Source: an uncultured Finegoldia sp.
Lineage (GTDB): Bacteria; Bacillota; Clostridia; Tissierellales; Peptoniphilaceae
DNA: 64,000 nt
Direction: 5' to 3'
NCBI RefSeq assembly: GCF_900766215.1
Contig: NZ_CAAFUQ010000069.1
Coordinates: 11,739 to 75,738 of the forward strand
The translations under genes and the position numbers were made by a program. The notes under the pieces were generated by a model. It made no database searches, had not been told where the DNA came from, and saw nothing but the letters and a program-made list of their open reading frames with translations. Positions 42,345 to 54,396 of the stretch are shown here, piece by piece. Numbering within the stretch: the first letter of the stretch is position 1; every line of letters begins with the position of its first letter.

Positions 42345-45300
42345 ATGCATACTGAAAAGTATGGAGTAACGGACAGAGTTAGCTTTTCTAGGAACGAAAA
42401 TGTTTTGGGACTTCCAAATCTTATTGGTATTCAAACTGATAGTTTTGATTGGTTTGTAAAAAAAGGTATTAAGGAAGTTTTTGAAGATATTAGTCCTATA
42501 AAAGATTATGCGGGTAGTCTTGTTTTGGAATTTGTGGATTATTATTTTGAGGAAAATCCAAAATATACAATCCAAGAGGCAAAAGACAGAGATACTAACT
42601 ATTCTTGCCCGTTAAAAGTGAAAGTAAGATTAATTAACACCGACACAGAAGAAGTAAAAGAACAAGAAGTTTTTATGGGTGATTTCCCTTTGATGACAGA
42701 CAGCGGTACATTTATCATCAATGGTGCTGAAAGGGTAATTGTAAGCCAACTTGTAAGAAGTCCTGGTGTTTACTTCGCCGAAGAAATTGATAAATCAGGT
42801 AATAGCAATTTCGCATCTACAGTTATTCCAAACAGAGGTGCTTGGCTCGAAATGGATACTGATGCAAGTGGTGTAGTGAATATTAGAATCGACAGAACTA
42901 GAAAATTACCTGTTACTACATTACTTAGAGCTTTATTATTTGACACTGATGATGAAATAATTGAAGCTATGGGAGATTCTGAAATTTTAAGAAAAACTCT
43001 CGAAAAAGAAATTTCAAAAGACAGAGAAAGTGCTTTAATTGAAATTTATAAGAAATTAAAACCAGGAGATCCTGCATCTTTAGAAAGTGCAGAACCTTTG
43101 ATAAACAACATGTTCTTCGACAGTAGAAGATATGACTTAGCAAAGGTAGGACGTTACAAATTTAATAAAAAATTATCTTTGAGAGACAGAATAACTAATC
43201 AAAAAGCAAAAGAAGATGTTGTGGATACATCAACAGGAGAAATATTAGCTACTGCAGGAGATTTGATTACTGAAGAAATGGCAATCGGAATCGAAAATGC
43301 AGGTATCAATGTTGTTGATGTTATTGGACACGAAGGTCAAAGTGTTCGTGTTATTGGTAACCACTTTGTTGATTTGGATAGTTTTGGTTTGGATATGGAT
43401 TTATCTGATTTGAATTTGTCAGAAAAAGTTTATTATCCTATTATGGAAAAAATCTTGGAAGAAAATGATGACGAAAAATCAATCAGAAGAGCAATTGAAG
43501 AAAATGTTCATCAATTATCCCCAATTCATATAATCCATTCAGATATTTTGGCATCCATTAACTACGAATTCAATTTATTCTTTGGAATTGGTTCTACAGA
43601 TGATATCGACCATTTGGGTAACAGACGTGTTAGAACTATTGGGGAATTGTTACAAAATCAATTCAGAATTGGTCTATCAAGAATGGAAAGAGTTGTTAGA
43701 GAAAGAATGAGCACTCAAGATCCTGACTTGGCAACTCCACAATCATTGATTAATGTTCGTCCAGTTACAGCTGCAATCAAAGAATTCTTTGGTTCAAGTC
43801 AATTGTCACAATTTATGGAACAAACAAACCCATTGGCAGAACTTACACATAAGAGAAGATTATCTGCATTAGGACCTGGTGGATTGTCAAGAGATAGAGC
43901 AGGCGTTGAAGTGCGTGACGTTCACGACTCTCACTACGGTAGAATTTGTCCAATAGAAACACCAGAAGGACCAAACATCGGTCTTATAACTTCTATGACA
44001 ACTTATTCAACTACTAATGAATATGGATTCTTGGAAACACCTTACAGACGTGTAGACAAAGAAACTGGAGAAGTTACAGAAGATATTGTATATTTGACAG
44101 CTGATGAAGAAGATAAATATATAATTGCACAAGCAAACGAACCATTAGACGAAAACTCAAGATTTATAAATGAAAGAGTTTCTGGTCGTGGTATTAACGG
44201 CGAAAATGATATTTATCCAAGAGAACTTGTTGATTTTATGGACGTTAGTCCACAACAAATCGTATCTGTAGGTACAGCTATGATTCCTTTCTTGGAAAAC
44301 GACGATGCCACTCGTGCATTGATGGGTTCAAACATGCAAAGACAAGCAGTTCCATTGTTAGCAACTCAAGCGCCAATTATTGGTACTGGAATTGAACACA
44401 AGGCTGCAAAAGATTCAGGTGTTGTTGTAAAAGCAAAACACAAAGGTACAGTTACTAAAGTATCTTCTGATATGATTGAAATTACTCGTGACGAAGATAG
44501 AAAAGTTGATAAGTACACTATTCGTAAGTTTAAAAAAGCAAACCAAGGCACTACTTTCAATCAAAGACCTATCGTAAATAAAGGGGACAAGGTTGATGTT
44601 GATGATATAATCGCAGACGGTCCAAGTACAAATATGGGAGAAATGGCTTTAGGTAAGAACATTCTTATTGCATTCATGACTTGGGAAGGATACAACTACG
44701 AAGATGCGATGCTTTTAAACGAAAAATTAGTTGTAGACGATGTATTGACATCTGTTCATATAGAGGAACACGAATCAGAAGCTCGTGAAACAAAATTAGG
44801 CGCTGAAGAAATCACTAAGGATATTCCTAATGTCGGCGAAGACATGAGAAAAAATCTAGACGATGAGGGAATTATAAGAATTGGTGCTGAAGTAAAATCA
44901 GGAGATATTTTGGTAGGAAAAGTTACTCCAAAAGGAGAAACTGAATTATCTGCTGAAGAAAGATTATTGAGAGCAATCTTTGGCGAAAAAGCCAGAGAAG
45001 TAAGAGATACTTCATTGAGAGTTCCTCATGGGGAATCTGGTGTTGTTGTCGATGTTAAAACTTATTCAAGAGCAAACGGCGATGAATTATCACCAGGTGT
45101 AAATAAGGTAGTTAGAGTATTCGTAGCTACTAAGAGAAAAATCATGGTTGGGGATAAAATGTGTGGTCGTCACGGTAACAAGGGTGTCGTTTCTAGAATT
45201 ATGCCAGAAGAAGACATGCCATATTTACCAGACGGTACACCAGTACAAGTAGTTCTTAACCCATTAGGGGTGCCAAGTCGTATGAACATCGGACAAGTAC

Positions 45301-45899
45301 TTGAAGTTCACTTGGGACTTGCAGCTAATAAATTAGGTTGGAAAGTTGCTACACCAGTATTTGATGGTGCAAGCGACCTTGAAATAGAAGATGCTTTGGA
45401 AGAAGCAGGATATCCAAAGACAGGAAAGATTTGGTTAAGAGATGGTAGAAGTGGAGAATACTTCGACAACCCAGTAACTGTAGGATATATGTATATGTTG
45501 AAACTACACCACATGGTTGCAGAAAAAATCCACGCTAGATCAACTGGACCATACTCTCTTGTAACTCAACAACCATTGGGTGGTAAAGCTCAATTTGGTG
45601 GTCAAAGATTTGGAGAAATGGAAGTTTGGGCATTAGAAGCATATGGTGCAGCTCATACTCTTCAAGAAATTTTAACAGTAAAATCAGATGATGTTGTAGG
45701 TCGTGTTAAAACTTACGAAGCTATTATTAAGGGCGAAAACATTCCTGAACCAGGAATTCCAGAATCATTCAAAGTTTTAATTAAAGAACTTCAATCATTA
45801 TCTTTGGATGTTAAATTACTTGATGAAAATAATGAAGAAGTCGAATTGATAGAAGAAGACGATGATTCTACAGAATTCGGCAGCGATGATAGACTATAA
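42345..45899 (+). CDS. rpoB: RNA polymerase beta subunit
   Basis: 1184 residues, full length. Recognisable features: the rifampicin region [20 protein letters not shown] and later [21 protein letters not shown], and the C-terminal [23 protein letters not shown] at 42345 is used because aaggggtg ends 6 bases upstream; the GTG at 42336 lies inside that site. In the rifampicin region the residue equivalent to E. coli Asp516 is Glu. The gene is not preceded by rplKAJL as in most bacteria, but has its own consensus promoter. rpoC follows 16 bases later. Confidence 0.98.
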   Translation: MHTEKYGVTDRVSFSRNENVLGLPNLIGIQTDSFDWFVKKGIKEVFEDISPIKDYAGSLVLEFVDYYFEENPKYTIQEAKDRDTNYSCPLKVKVRLINTDTEEVKEQEVFMGDFPLMTDSGTFIINGAERVIVSQLVRSPGVYFAEEIDKSGNSNFASTVIPNRGAWLEMDTDASGVVNIRIDRTRKLPVTTLLRALLFDTDDEIIEAMGDSEILRKTLEKEISKDRESALIEIYKKLKPGDPASLESAEPLINNMFFDSRRYDLAKVGRYKFNKKLSLRDRITNQKAKEDVVDTSTGEILATAGDLITEEMAIGIENAGINVVDVIGHEGQSVRVIGNHFVDLDSFGLDMDLSDLNLSEKVYYPIMEKILEENDDEKSIRRAIEENVHQLSPIHIIHSDILASINYEFNLFFGIGSTDDIDHLGNRRVRTIGELLQNQFRIGLSRMERVVRERMSTQDPDLATPQSLINVRPVTAAIKEFFGSSQLSQFMEQTNPLAELTHKRRLSALGPGGLSRDRAGVEVRDVHDSHYGRICPIETPEGPNIGLITSMTTYSTTNEYGFLETPYRRVDKETGEVTEDIVYLTADEEDKYIIAQANEPLDENSRFINERVSGRGINGENDIYPRELVDFMDVSPQQIVSVGTAMIPFLENDDATRALMGSNMQRQAVPLLATQAPIIGTGIEHKAAKDSGVVVKAKHKGTVTKVSSDMIEITRDEDRKVDKYTIRKFKKANQGTTFNQRPIVNKGDKVDVDDIIADGPSTNMGEMALGKNILIAFMTWEGYNYEDAMLLNEKLVVDDVLTSVHIEEHESEARETKLGAEEITKDIPNVGEDMRKNLDDEGIIRIGAEVKSGDILVGKVTPKGETELSAEERLLRAIFGEKAREVRDTSLRVPHGESGVVVDVKTYSRANGDELSPGVNKVVRVFVATKRKIMVGDKMCGRHGNKGVVSRIMPEEDMPYLPDGTPVQVVLNPLGVPSRMNIGQVLEVHLGLAANKLGWKVATPVFDGASDLEIEDALEEAGYPKTGKIWLRDGRSGEYFDNPVTVGYMYMLKLHHMVAEKIHARSTGPYSLVTQQPLGGKAQFGGQRFGEMEVWALEAYGAAHTLQEILTVKSDDVVGRVKTYEAIIKGENIPEPGIPESFKVLIKELQSLSLDVKLLDENNEEVELIEEDDDSTEFGSDDRL

Positions 45900-45915
45900 G
45901 AAAGGAGAGGGCTCC

Positions 45916-48900
45916 TTGGTACAAAAAAATACTTTTGAAGCTATGAAAATTGGTTTGGCTTCACCAGACAAAATCAGACAATGGTCTTGGGGAGAAGTTA
46001 AAAAACCAGAAACTATAAATTATAGAACACTAAAACCTGAAAAAGAAGGTTTATTCTGTGAAAAAATATTTGGACCTACAAAAGATTACGAATGTAATTG
46101 TGGTAAATACAAAAGAATAAGATACAAGGGTATTGTATGCGAAAAATGTGGTGTAGAAGTTACTAAATCAAAAGTTAGACGTGAAAGAATGGGCCACATT
46201 GAACTTGCAACTCCTGTAAGTCATATATGGTATTTCAAAGGAATTCCATCACGTATGGGATTGTTATTGGATATGAGTCCTAGAGCACTTGAAAAAGTTC
46301 TTTATTTTGCATCATTTGTAGTAATAGATCCAGGTAAAACTGATTTATACGAAAAACAATTATTAACTGAACAAGAATACGAAGAATACTGCGATAAATA
46401 CGAAGAAGATGTTGATTTCAGAGCTAAAATGGGAGCTGAAGCAATCAAAGAACTTCTTCAAAAAATAGACTTACAAGAAGAATACAAAAATCTTACTGAA
46501 ACTTTTGAAGGCGCAACTGGACAAAAGAAAGTTAGGATTTTAAGAAGACTTGAAGTTGTTGAAGCTTTTATAGAATCCAAAAATGATCCTTCTTGGATGA
46601 TTATGGATGTTATCCCAGTTATTCCACCAGATATCAGACCTATGGTGCAACTTGAAGGTGGAAGATTTGCTACAAGTGATTTGAATGATTTGTATAGAAG
46701 AGTAATCAATAGAAACAATCGTCTAAAAAGATTATTGGATATTGGATCTCCTGAAATCATTGTAAGAAACGAAAAAAGAATGCTTCAAGAAGCAGTAGAT
46801 GCACTTATCGACAATGGTAGACGTGGTAAACCTGTAACAGGACCTGGTAACAGACCATTAAAGAGTTTGTCAGATATGCTTAAAGGTAAATCTGGTCGTT
46901 TCAGACAAAACTTGTTAGGTAAGAGAGTTGACTATTCTGGTCGTTCAGTAATAGTTATCGGACCAAACTTGAAATTCTACCAATGCGGTCTTCCTAAGAA
47001 AATGGCGCTTGAATTATTCAAACCATTTGTTATTCGTGAATTAGTTAAAAGAGAGATTTCACACAATGTTAAAAACGCTAAGAAATTAGTAGAAAGAGAA
47101 AACGACAAAGTGTGGGATGTTTTGGAAGATATTATAGTCGATCATCCAGTATTATTAAACCGTGCACCGACTTTGCATAGACTTGGTATTCAAGCATTTG
47201 AACCAATTCTAGTTGAAGGAAAAGCTATCAAACTTCACCCATTGGTATGTACAGCATACAATGCGGACTTCGATGGTGACCAAATGGCAGTCCATTTGCC
47301 ACTTTCACCAGAAGCACAAGCTGAAGCTAGACTTTTGATGTTAAGTACGAACAACATACTTGCACCAAAAGATGGTAAGCCAATAACTACACCTTCTCAA
47401 GACATGGTACTTGGTTCATTTTACATGACTACAAGAAAAGAAGGTCAAAAAGGCGAAGGTTTAGTATTTAAAGATATTGACGAAATGATGCTAGCTTATG
47501 CAATGCATTATGTAACATTACAAACAATTGTAAAAGTTAAACGTGATAGTGTTAATAACGATGGAACAAGCAAAATCGTAGAAAGCACAGTGGGTAGATT
47601 TATTTTCAACGAAGGAATTCCTCAAGATTTGGGTATGGTAAATAGAGAAGAAGATCCATATTCACTTGAAGTTGATTTGCAAGTTGATAAGAAAATGCTA
47701 TCTAAAATCATAGATTTGACATTTAGAAAATATGGAAATATTAGAACAGCTGAGTTATTGGACTATATTAAATCTATGGGATACAAGTACTCCACAATTG
47801 GTGCTTTGACAATATCAATGGGAGATATTACAATTCCAGATTCTAAGAAAACAATAATTGATCAAGCTGAACAAAGAATTGATATGGTTCAAGATATCTA
47901 TCTTCAAGGGGATATTACTAACGAAGAAAGATACAAGAAAGTAATTGTTATTTGGGAACAATGTATTAAAGACGTTACAAGAGCGTTGATGAACAACCTT
48001 CCTGATGACAATAACTTGAATATCATGGCTGTTTCTGGAGCCCGTGGTAGTGAAAACCAAATCAGACAATTAGGTGGTATGCGTGGTCTTATGTCCGATA
48101 CTGCTGGTAATACAATTGAAATTCCTATCACATCTAACTTCCGTGAAGGTCTTTCAGTACAAGAATTCTTTATCTCAACTCACGGTTCAAGAAAAGGTCT
48201 ATCAGATACAGCTCTTAGAACTGCAGACTCTGGATATTTGACAAGAAGACTTGTTGATGTATCACAAGATGTTATAATAACTGAAGATGATTGCGGCACA
48301 GATGAATATATAGTTGCAAAAGAAATCAAAGACGGCAACAGACAAGTAGAAGATTTGAAATCGAGAATTATCGGCAGATATGCATTTGAAGATATTCTTG
48401 ATCTAGATACTGGCGAAATCATCGTTCACAAGAATGATATGATTAATGAAGCAATCGCTGAAAAAATCGAATCAAAAGGTATTAAGGAAGTAAAAGTTAG
48501 AAGTGTTCTTGGTTGCAAGATGAAACACGGTGTTTGTGCTAAATGTTACGGTAGAAACTTAGCTACAGGTAAACATGTAAATATTGGTGAAGCCGTAGGT
48601 ATTATCGCTGCACAATCAATCGGTGAACCGGGTACACAATTGACAATGAGAACTTTCCACTCAGGTGGTATTGCCGGAGTAGGAATCACATCAGGTCTTC
48701 CTAGAGTTGAAGAATTATTTGAAGCTCGTAAACCAAAAGGACTTGCATATATTACTGAAATAGAAGGTTCTGTAAAAATTCAAGAAAACAAAAAGAGAAA
48801 TGATGTTATAGTAACTGCTGAAGATGGTGAAGAAAGAATATACCAAATTCCTTACGGATCTCACATCAGAGTTAACGATGGAGATCATGTTGAAAAGGGA

Positions 48901-49524
48901 GAACCATTAACAGAAGGTTCAATCAACCCTCAAGATATTTTAAGAGTTAATGGAGCTGAAGGCGTTCGTGATTATATAATTCGAGAAGTTCAAAAAGTTT
49001 ACAGATTACAAGGGGTAGACATTGACGACAAGCATATCGAAATTATAATCAGACAAATGATGAGCAAAATTAAGATTGAGGAAAGCGGAGATTCAGGATT
49101 CTTATCTGGTAGTGTAGTAGATGCGAGAGACTTCAAGATGACTAATGAACAATTAGTTAAAGAAGGAAAAACTCCTGCAACAGGAACACATTCATTAATG
49201 GGTATCACAAAAGCATCACTTGCAACTGAAAGTTTCTTATCTGCAGCATCATTCCAAGAAACTACAAGAGTATTAACAGAAACATCTATTAAAGGAAAAG
49301 TTGATCACTTAATAGGCTTAAAAGAAAATGTAATAATTGGTAAACTAATACCTGCAGGTACAGGAATAGCAAAATATGACAGAATTGAAGTAGATTATGA
49401 CGGAAAATCAGAAGAAGAAATTATTGAAGCTGCAAAAGCACAAGAATTAACTGAATCTGAAGAAGAGGAAGAATCTACAGTAAAATCTGGAAACTACGAA
49501 TCATTACAAGATGAGGATAAATAA
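45916..49524 (+). CDS. rpoC: RNA polymerase beta' subunit
   Basis: 1202 residues. Zinc finger [20 protein letters not shown] near the N-terminus, catalytic magnesium motif NADFDGDQM, and the second zinc site [13 protein letters not shown]. The start is TTG at 45916, 8 bases after aaggag; the reading from 45862 overlaps rpoB and lacks a ribosome site. Acidic C-terminal tail. It ends at a strong terminator. Confidence 0.98.
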   Translation: MVQKNTFEAMKIGLASPDKIRQWSWGEVKKPETINYRTLKPEKEGLFCEKIFGPTKDYECNCGKYKRIRYKGIVCEKCGVEVTKSKVRRERMGHIELATPVSHIWYFKGIPSRMGLLLDMSPRALEKVLYFASFVVIDPGKTDLYEKQLLTEQEYEEYCDKYEEDVDFRAKMGAEAIKELLQKIDLQEEYKNLTETFEGATGQKKVRILRRLEVVEAFIESKNDPSWMIMDVIPVIPPDIRPMVQLEGGRFATSDLNDLYRRVINRNNRLKRLLDIGSPEIIVRNEKRMLQEAVDALIDNGRRGKPVTGPGNRPLKSLSDMLKGKSGRFRQNLLGKRVDYSGRSVIVIGPNLKFYQCGLPKKMALELFKPFVIRELVKREISHNVKNAKKLVERENDKVWDVLEDIIVDHPVLLNRAPTLHRLGIQAFEPILVEGKAIKLHPLVCTAYNADFDGDQMAVHLPLSPEAQAEARLLMLSTNNILAPKDGKPITTPSQDMVLGSFYMTTRKEGQKGEGLVFKDIDEMMLAYAMHYVTLQTIVKVKRDSVNNDGTSKIVESTVGRFIFNEGIPQDLGMVNREEDPYSLEVDLQVDKKMLSKIIDLTFRKYGNIRTAELLDYIKSMGYKYSTIGALTISMGDITIPDSKKTIIDQAEQRIDMVQDIYLQGDITNEERYKKVIVIWEQCIKDVTRALMNNLPDDNNLNIMAVSGARGSENQIRQLGGMRGLMSDTAGNTIEIPITSNFREGLSVQEFFISTHGSRKGLSDTALRTADSGYLTRRLVDVSQDVIITEDDCGTDEYIVAKEIKDGNRQVEDLKSRIIGRYAFEDILDLDTGEIIVHKNDMINEAIAEKIESKGIKEVKVRSVLGCKMKHGVCAKCYGRNLATGKHVNIGEAVGIIAAQSIGEPGTQLTMRTFHSGGIAGVGITSGLPRVEELFEARKPKGLAYITEIEGSVKIQENKKRNDVIVTAEDGEERIYQIPYGSHIRVNDGDHVEKGEPLTEGSINPQDILRVNGAEGVRDYIIREVQKVYRLQGVDIDDKHIEIIIRQMMSKIKIEESGDSGFLSGSVVDARDFKMTNEQLVKEGKTPATGTHSLMGITKASLATESFLSAASFQETTRVLTETSIKGKVDHLIGLKENVIIGKLIPAGTGIAKYDRIEVDYDGKSEEEIIEAAKAQELTESEEEEESTVKSGNYESLQDEDK

Positions 49525-49536
49525 TATTTAAGAATT

Positions 49537-49565
49537 AAGGGATGTGTGTTCGCATCCCTTTTTTT
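49537..49565 (+). terminator. Terminator of rpoBC
   Basis: aagggatgtg (49537-49546) pairs cgcatccctt (49551-49560), T-run to 49565. The ecfA1 start is 20 bases beyond. Confidence 0.92.
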
Positions 49566-49584
49566 ATAAAATTAAGGAGTTTTG

Positions 49585-50421
49585 ATGAAAAAGGATACAA
49601 ACATCATAGAAATAAAAAACTTAAGTTTTCAATATGAAGGTTCATCAAAAGAAGTATTAAAGAACTTAAACATAGATATTAAAGAAGGAGAATTCATCTG
49701 TGTATTGGGTCACAATGGATCTGGGAAATCCACGTTAGCAAAATTAATTAACGCACAATATATTCCTACAGAAGGCGACATTTTAGTAGGCAATATGAAT
49801 ACAAAAGATGATGAAAGCTTGTGGAATATTCGTGAAATGTGTGGTATGGTATTCCAAAATCCAGACAACCAGTTGGTTGCTACAATTGTCGAAGAAGATG
49901 TTGCATTTGGACCTGAAAATTTGGGAGTTCCAAGAGAAGAACTTCGTAAAAGAGTGGATGACTGCCTTGAACTAGTAGGAATGAGCGAATACAAAAGACA
50001 CTCTCCAGCATTGCTATCTGGTGGTCAAAAGCAAAGAATTGCTATTGCTGGGATATTGGCGATGAATCCAAAATGTTTACTAATGGATGAGCCGACTGCA
50101 ATGTTAGATCCTCAAGGAAGAAAAGACATCTTGGATACTGTGTTGAAGCTTCGAGAAATTGGTAAAACAATTATTCATATAACACATTACATGGAAGAAT
50201 GTGTACATGCAGATAGGATAATCGTAATCAACGAAGGAGAGGTAGTTTTAGAAGGAACTCCAAGAGAAGTTTTCTCAAATGTTGAGAAAATGAAAGAAAT
50301 TGGGCTTGATGTTCCAGAACCCACTGAAATTAGCTACCTATTAAACAAATCAAATATAAATGTAAGACGTGATGTCCTTACTGTAGACGAACTAGTTGAA
50401 GCTTTGGAGAGTGTTAGGTGA
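49585..50421 (+). CDS. ecfA1: ECF transporter ATPase EcfA1
   Basis: Energy-coupling ATPase, 278 residues: Walker A LGHNGSGKST, Q-loop VFQNPDNQLV, signature [14 protein letters not shown] and Walker B LLMDEPTAMLDP. ATG at 49585 follows aaggag by 5 bases. It works with EcfA2 and EcfT to power vitamin S components such as BioY (22463-22996). No promoter fits between the rpoC terminator and the start. Confidence 0.95.
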   Translation: MKKDTNIIEIKNLSFQYEGSSKEVLKNLNIDIKEGEFICVLGHNGSGKSTLAKLINAQYIPTEGDILVGNMNTKDDESLWNIREMCGMVFQNPDNQLVATIVEEDVAFGPENLGVPREELRKRVDDCLELVGMSEYKRHSPALLSGGQKQRIAIAGILAMNPKCLLMDEPTAMLDPQGRKDILDTVLKLREIGKTIIHITHYMEECVHADRIIVINEGEVVLEGTPREVFSNVEKMKEIGLDVPEPTEISYLLNKSNINVRRDVLTVDELVEALESVR

Positions 50422-51278
50422 TAGATATGAAGATAGAATGCAAAAACTTAGAACATATTTATAACAAATCAAATCCATTTGAAAAAGTAGCCCTAAAAGA
50501 TGTTAACTTAGAGATAAATTTGGGTGAGTTTATAGGAATTATTGGTCACACTGGAAGTGGTAAATCAACTTTGGCACAGCATTTAAATGGTCTCTTGGAG
50601 CCAACAGGTGGCGATGTTTTGGTAGATGGAATATCAACTAAAACAAAAGTCAAAACAGATATTAGAAAAAATGTTGGGCTAGTGTTCCAATATCCAGAAT
50701 ATCAATTATTCGAAGAAACTTGCTACAAAGATATTGAATTTGGACCTAAGAATTTGGGACTTACAGATGAAGAAATCAAAGAACGTGTAGAATGGGCATG
50801 TGAAGCTGTTGGGTTAGATGTTGAACACATGAAAGAGAAATCACCATTTGAATTATCAGGCGGACAAAAAAGAAGAGTGGCGATTGCGGGAGTTTTGGCG
50901 ATGAAACCTAAGTTTTTGGTGTTAGACGAGCCTACTGCAGGTCTTGATCCTTTGGGACGTGATATGATTTTGAATCAAATCAAACAACTTTTTGAAAGAG
51001 AAGATATGACTGTTATTTTAGTAAGTCATAGCATGGAAGATATCGCAAAACTTTGTAATAGAGTAATTGTTATTGACAATAGTCAAATTTTTATGGACGA
51101 CAAACCAGAAGTAGTGTTCAGCAAAGAAGACGAACTAAAGAAAATCGGACTTAGCATTCCACAATCGACTCAAGTTGTCAGAAGATTAAAAGAAAAAGGA
51201 ATTAATGTCGAAACTGATTGTTTGAATGTAGAACAAGCCTATGAAAGCATCAAGAAAGCTATGGAGAAAAAATTATGA
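50418..51278 (+). CDS. ecfA2: ECF transporter ATPase EcfA2
   Basis: 286 residues, paralogue of EcfA1: GHTGSGKST, VFQYPEYQLFEET, FELSGGQKRRVAIAG and LVLDEPTAGLDPLG. The GTG start overlaps the ecfA1 stop (GTGA); an ATG at 50427 with aggtg upstream is an equally possible start. The gene overlaps ecfT by 4 bases. Confidence 0.95.
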   Translation: MIDMKIECKNLEHIYNKSNPFEKVALKDVNLEINLGEFIGIIGHTGSGKSTLAQHLNGLLEPTGGDVLVDGISTKTKVKTDIRKNVGLVFQYPEYQLFEETCYKDIEFGPKNLGLTDEEIKERVEWACEAVGLDVEHMKEKSPFELSGGQKRRVAIAGVLAMKPKFLVLDEPTAGLDPLGRDMILNQIKQLFEREDMTVILVSHSMEDIAKLCNRVIVIDNSQIFMDDKPEVVFSKEDELKKIGLSIPQSTQVVRRLKEKGINVETDCLNVEQAYESIKKAMEKKL

Positions 51279-52072
51279 TAAAAGATATAACAATCGGTCA
51301 ATATTTTGCATCGGACAGCATAATTCACAAACTAGATCCAAGAGTCAAAGTTACTTTTACGTTTTTATACATTATCGCTATTTTTCTTATAAGTAAACTT
51401 TGGGTGTATGCTCCTGTTTTAGTATTTTTAATAGCTATAATCAAAATATCAAAGATAAAACCAAACTTTGTTTTCAAAGGAGTGAAACCACTTCTACCTA
51501 TTATTTTATTGACATTCATACTAAATGTGTTGATGACACCGGGAGAAGTTGTGTGGAAATTTGGTATTTTCACAGTTACAAAATCTGGGTTAAATTTGGG
51601 ATTTTTCATGGCATTTCGATTAATTTTCTTGGTTTTGGGTACAAGTTTATTGACTTTAACCACTTCGCCAATTGAATTGACCGATGCAATGGAAAAAATG
51701 CTACATCCTTTTTCTAAGATAGGATTTCCAGCTCACCAATTTGCGATGATGATGACGATAGCGCTTAGATTTATTCCGACATTATTTGAAGAAACAGATA
51801 AAATCATGAAAGCACAAATGGCGAGAGGTGCAGACTTTGAGTCAGGAAATATAATCAAAAGAGCTAAAAACCTTGTGCCACTATTGGTGCCATTATTCAT
51901 AAATGCACTAAAAATTGCAGGAGAACTTGCTGTTGCCATGGAAGCTAGATGCTACCGTGGTGGAGAAGGAAGAACAAGGCTTAATGAATTATCGTATCAA
52001 AATAGAGATTTTGTTGCTTATGGAGTTATCATTTTATTATTCATTTTAATAATAGTGAGTAGAATAATATGA
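51275..52072 (+). CDS. ecfT: ECF transporter transmembrane protein EcfT
   Basis: 265 residues with about five to six membrane segments. The cytoplasmic coupling motifs are of EcfT type: AQMARGADF and AMEARCYRGGEGRTR (the two A-R-G signatures that contact the ATPases). Completes the shared ECF module. Overlaps truA by 4 bases. Confidence 0.95.
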   Translation: MIKDITIGQYFASDSIIHKLDPRVKVTFTFLYIIAIFLISKLWVYAPVLVFLIAIIKISKIKPNFVFKGVKPLLPIILLTFILNVLMTPGEVVWKFGIFTVTKSGLNLGFFMAFRLIFLVLGTSLLTLTTSPIELTDAMEKMLHPFSKIGFPAHQFAMMMTIALRFIPTLFEETDKIMKAQMARGADFESGNIIKRAKNLVPLLVPLFINALKIAGELAVAMEARCYRGGEGRTRLNELSYQNRDFVAYGVIILLFILIIVSRII

Positions 52073-52803
52073 AAAACATCAAATTAACAGTTCAATATGA
52101 TGGTTCAAAATTTTACGGATGGCAGAAGTTGAATGATTTGCCATCCGTACAATTAGAGATAGAAAAAGCAGTAGAAAAAATGGTTCATCAACCAGTTAAG
52201 ATTAATGGAGCAGGAAGAACTGACAAAGGAGTTCATGCAAAAGGTCAAGTATGTAACTTCATTGTTGACACAGATATTTCAGCAAACCAATTTCTAATGG
52301 GAGTCAACCACTTCACAAGTGATTCGATTGTTATTGTTAAAGCTGAAGAAGTGGATATGGATTTTCACGCTAGATTTAGTGCCAAATCCAAAACATATAA
52401 ATACATTTTATGCAACAAATACTACATGGAACCTTGGTTTAATGATTACAAAGGTCACAGAAAATATTACTTAGATTTTGATTTGTTACTAAAATGTAAG
52501 GATATGCTCATCGGAAAACATGATTTTACATCATTTGTGAATGATTTGGAAGAAGACATTAATCCGATTAGAACTATTGATGAAATTACAATCGAAAAAA
52601 TTGATGATGATATTGTATTCACATTTAAAGCGGAAAGTTTTTTAAGAAATATGGTAAGAATTTTGGTTGGAAGCATGGTTGATGTAGCCAGAGGAAGAAA
52701 AAGCATCGACTGGCTTAAAAATGCTTTGGAAAACAAAGATAGACAATCTGCGGGAATCACGATAGAACCATGCGGATTGTATTTAATGGATATCGAATAC
52801 TAA
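52069..52803 (+). CDS. truA: tRNA pseudouridine synthase A
   Basis: Makes pseudouridine at 38-40 in tRNA anticodon arms. 244 residues with the catalytic aspartate in GAGRTDKGVHA and later motifs FHARFSAKSKTYKY and SFLRNMVRILVG. The order ecfA1-ecfA2-ecfT-truA is the usual Firmicute one. Confidence 0.96.
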   Translation: MKNIKLTVQYDGSKFYGWQKLNDLPSVQLEIEKAVEKMVHQPVKINGAGRTDKGVHAKGQVCNFIVDTDISANQFLMGVNHFTSDSIVIVKAEEVDMDFHARFSAKSKTYKYILCNKYYMEPWFNDYKGHRKYYLDFDLLLKCKDMLIGKHDFTSFVNDLEEDINPIRTIDEITIEKIDDDIVFTFKAESFLRNMVRILVGSMVDVARGRKSIDWLKNALENKDRQSAGITIEPCGLYLMDIEY

Positions 52804-52815
52804 AAGGGGGAGTAA

Positions 52816-54396
52816 ATGAAAAACTTTACAAGAAAACTCGTCAGAGTAGTGATGATACTTATGATGATGTTGGTTTTCACAAATAGCGAATCTTTTGCGG
52901 ATAAAGATACATTCGTGATTGGAATGGAGGCGAACTATGCACCATTTAACTGGTCACAATCTACAGATGAAAACGGAGCTTATCCTATTGAAAACAGTAA
53001 AGGCGAATATGCCAATGGATATGACCTTCAAATTGCTAAGAAAATCGCTGATAGTTTAGGGAAAAAATTAGTTGTAATAAAAATGGAATGGGACGGACTA
53101 GCACCGGCAGTTATGAGCGGCAAAGTTGACGCTATAATTGCAGGAATGAGTCCAACAAAGGAAAGAAAAGAACAAATTGATTTTTCAGATACTTATTACA
53201 GCTCTGATTTGGTAATTGTAACTAAAAAAGACAATAAATACGTAAATGCAAAATCTTTGGATGATTTAAAGGGTTTTAAAATTACAGGTCAACTGAACAC
53301 ATTCCACTATAAAGTAATTGACCAAATTAAAGACTGCGATAAACTACCTGCAATGGAAAGTTTCCCTTCTATGCTTTCAGCAGTTTTGGCAGAAAAAATA
53401 GACGGATATGTTTCAGAAAAACCACAAGCATTGAGTGCTGAAGCTTCTAATGCAGAACTTTCTTACATTGAGTTTGATAAGGCTAAAGGATTTGAAACTT
53501 CAGCTGAAGATACATCAATTGCAATAGGGGTGAAGAAAAACTCTGAGTTGACTGATAAAATAAACGAAGCTCTGAAGAAAATCAGCCCTGAAGAAAGAGA
53601 TAATTTGATGCAAGAGATGGTAAAATTAAATGTCGAAAAAGATCAACCACAAGGATTTTTATCAAAAGTTAAAAGTATTTTTAGTGAATACGGAACACTT
53701 TTCTTAAAAGGTGCCTTGATGACATTGTTTATCGCCAGTGTATCGACAATTATAGGATTTTTGATAGGAATTTTGGTAGCAGTTATTAGAAATATGAAAC
53801 TAGATAAGGAAAAAAATAAATTCACTTATTATCTTCACAAAGTTATCAATTTCATCTTGGCTTGCTATGTAGAAATATTTAGAGGAACACCTATGATGGT
53901 TCAATCCATGTTGATTTATTTCGGAGCAAAATTGTATCTAGGAATAGATATGGCGCCAATAAGTGCAGCGTTGTTCATAGTAAGTGTCAACACAGGAGCT
54001 TATCTGTCAGAAGTTGTACGTGGAGGAATTAATTCTGTAGATGTTGGGCAAATGGAAGCTTGTAAGGCTTTGGGAATGACTCATGGACAATCTATGATTA
54101 ATGTTATATTGCCGCAGGCCATCAAAAACATTCTGCCTTCAATTGGAAATGAATTTGTAATCAACATCAAAGATACGTCAGTATTGAATGTAATTAGCGT
54201 GACTGAATTGTTCTTTGTTTCTAAATCTATCGCAGGTTCAACGTATAATATATTTGAAACTTATGCAGTTACTTGTGTTATATATTTCGTGTTGACATTC
54301 TCATTGACAAGACTTTTGTTATTCATTGAAAGAAAATCTACCAATAGAGAATACGTAATGGAAGCAACTACTGGAGGAATGTTCAATGGAAAATAA
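52816..54396 (+). CDS. Amino-acid ABC transporter, fused substrate-binding protein and permease
   Basis: A 526-residue fusion. A signal peptide or first anchor (about 1-28, ending SESFADKD) precedes a polar-amino-acid binding domain of SBP family 3 (about 32-275: [42 protein letters not shown]). A HisM/GlnP-type permease domain follows (about 290-520) with [11 protein letters not shown] and the coupling motif [13 protein letters not shown]. Such fusions are known as GlnP-type transporters. The ATPase overlaps its end by 11 bases. Substrate likely glutamine or another polar amino acid (family inference). Confidence 0.92.
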   Translation: MKNFTRKLVRVVMILMMMLVFTNSESFADKDTFVIGMEANYAPFNWSQSTDENGAYPIENSKGEYANGYDLQIAKKIADSLGKKLVVIKMEWDGLAPAVMSGKVDAIIAGMSPTKERKEQIDFSDTYYSSDLVIVTKKDNKYVNAKSLDDLKGFKITGQLNTFHYKVIDQIKDCDKLPAMESFPSMLSAVLAEKIDGYVSEKPQALSAEASNAELSYIEFDKAKGFETSAEDTSIAIGVKKNSELTDKINEALKKISPEERDNLMQEMVKLNVEKDQPQGFLSKVKSIFSEYGTLFLKGALMTLFIASVSTIIGFLIGILVAVIRNMKLDKEKNKFTYYLHKVINFILACYVEIFRGTPMMVQSMLIYFGAKLYLGIDMAPISAALFIVSVNTGAYLSEVVRGGINSVDVGQMEACKALGMTHGQSMINVILPQAIKNILPSIGNEFVINIKDTSVLNVISVTELFFVSKSIAGSTYNIFETYAVTCVIYFVLTFSLTRLLLFIERKSTNREYVMEATTGGMFNGK

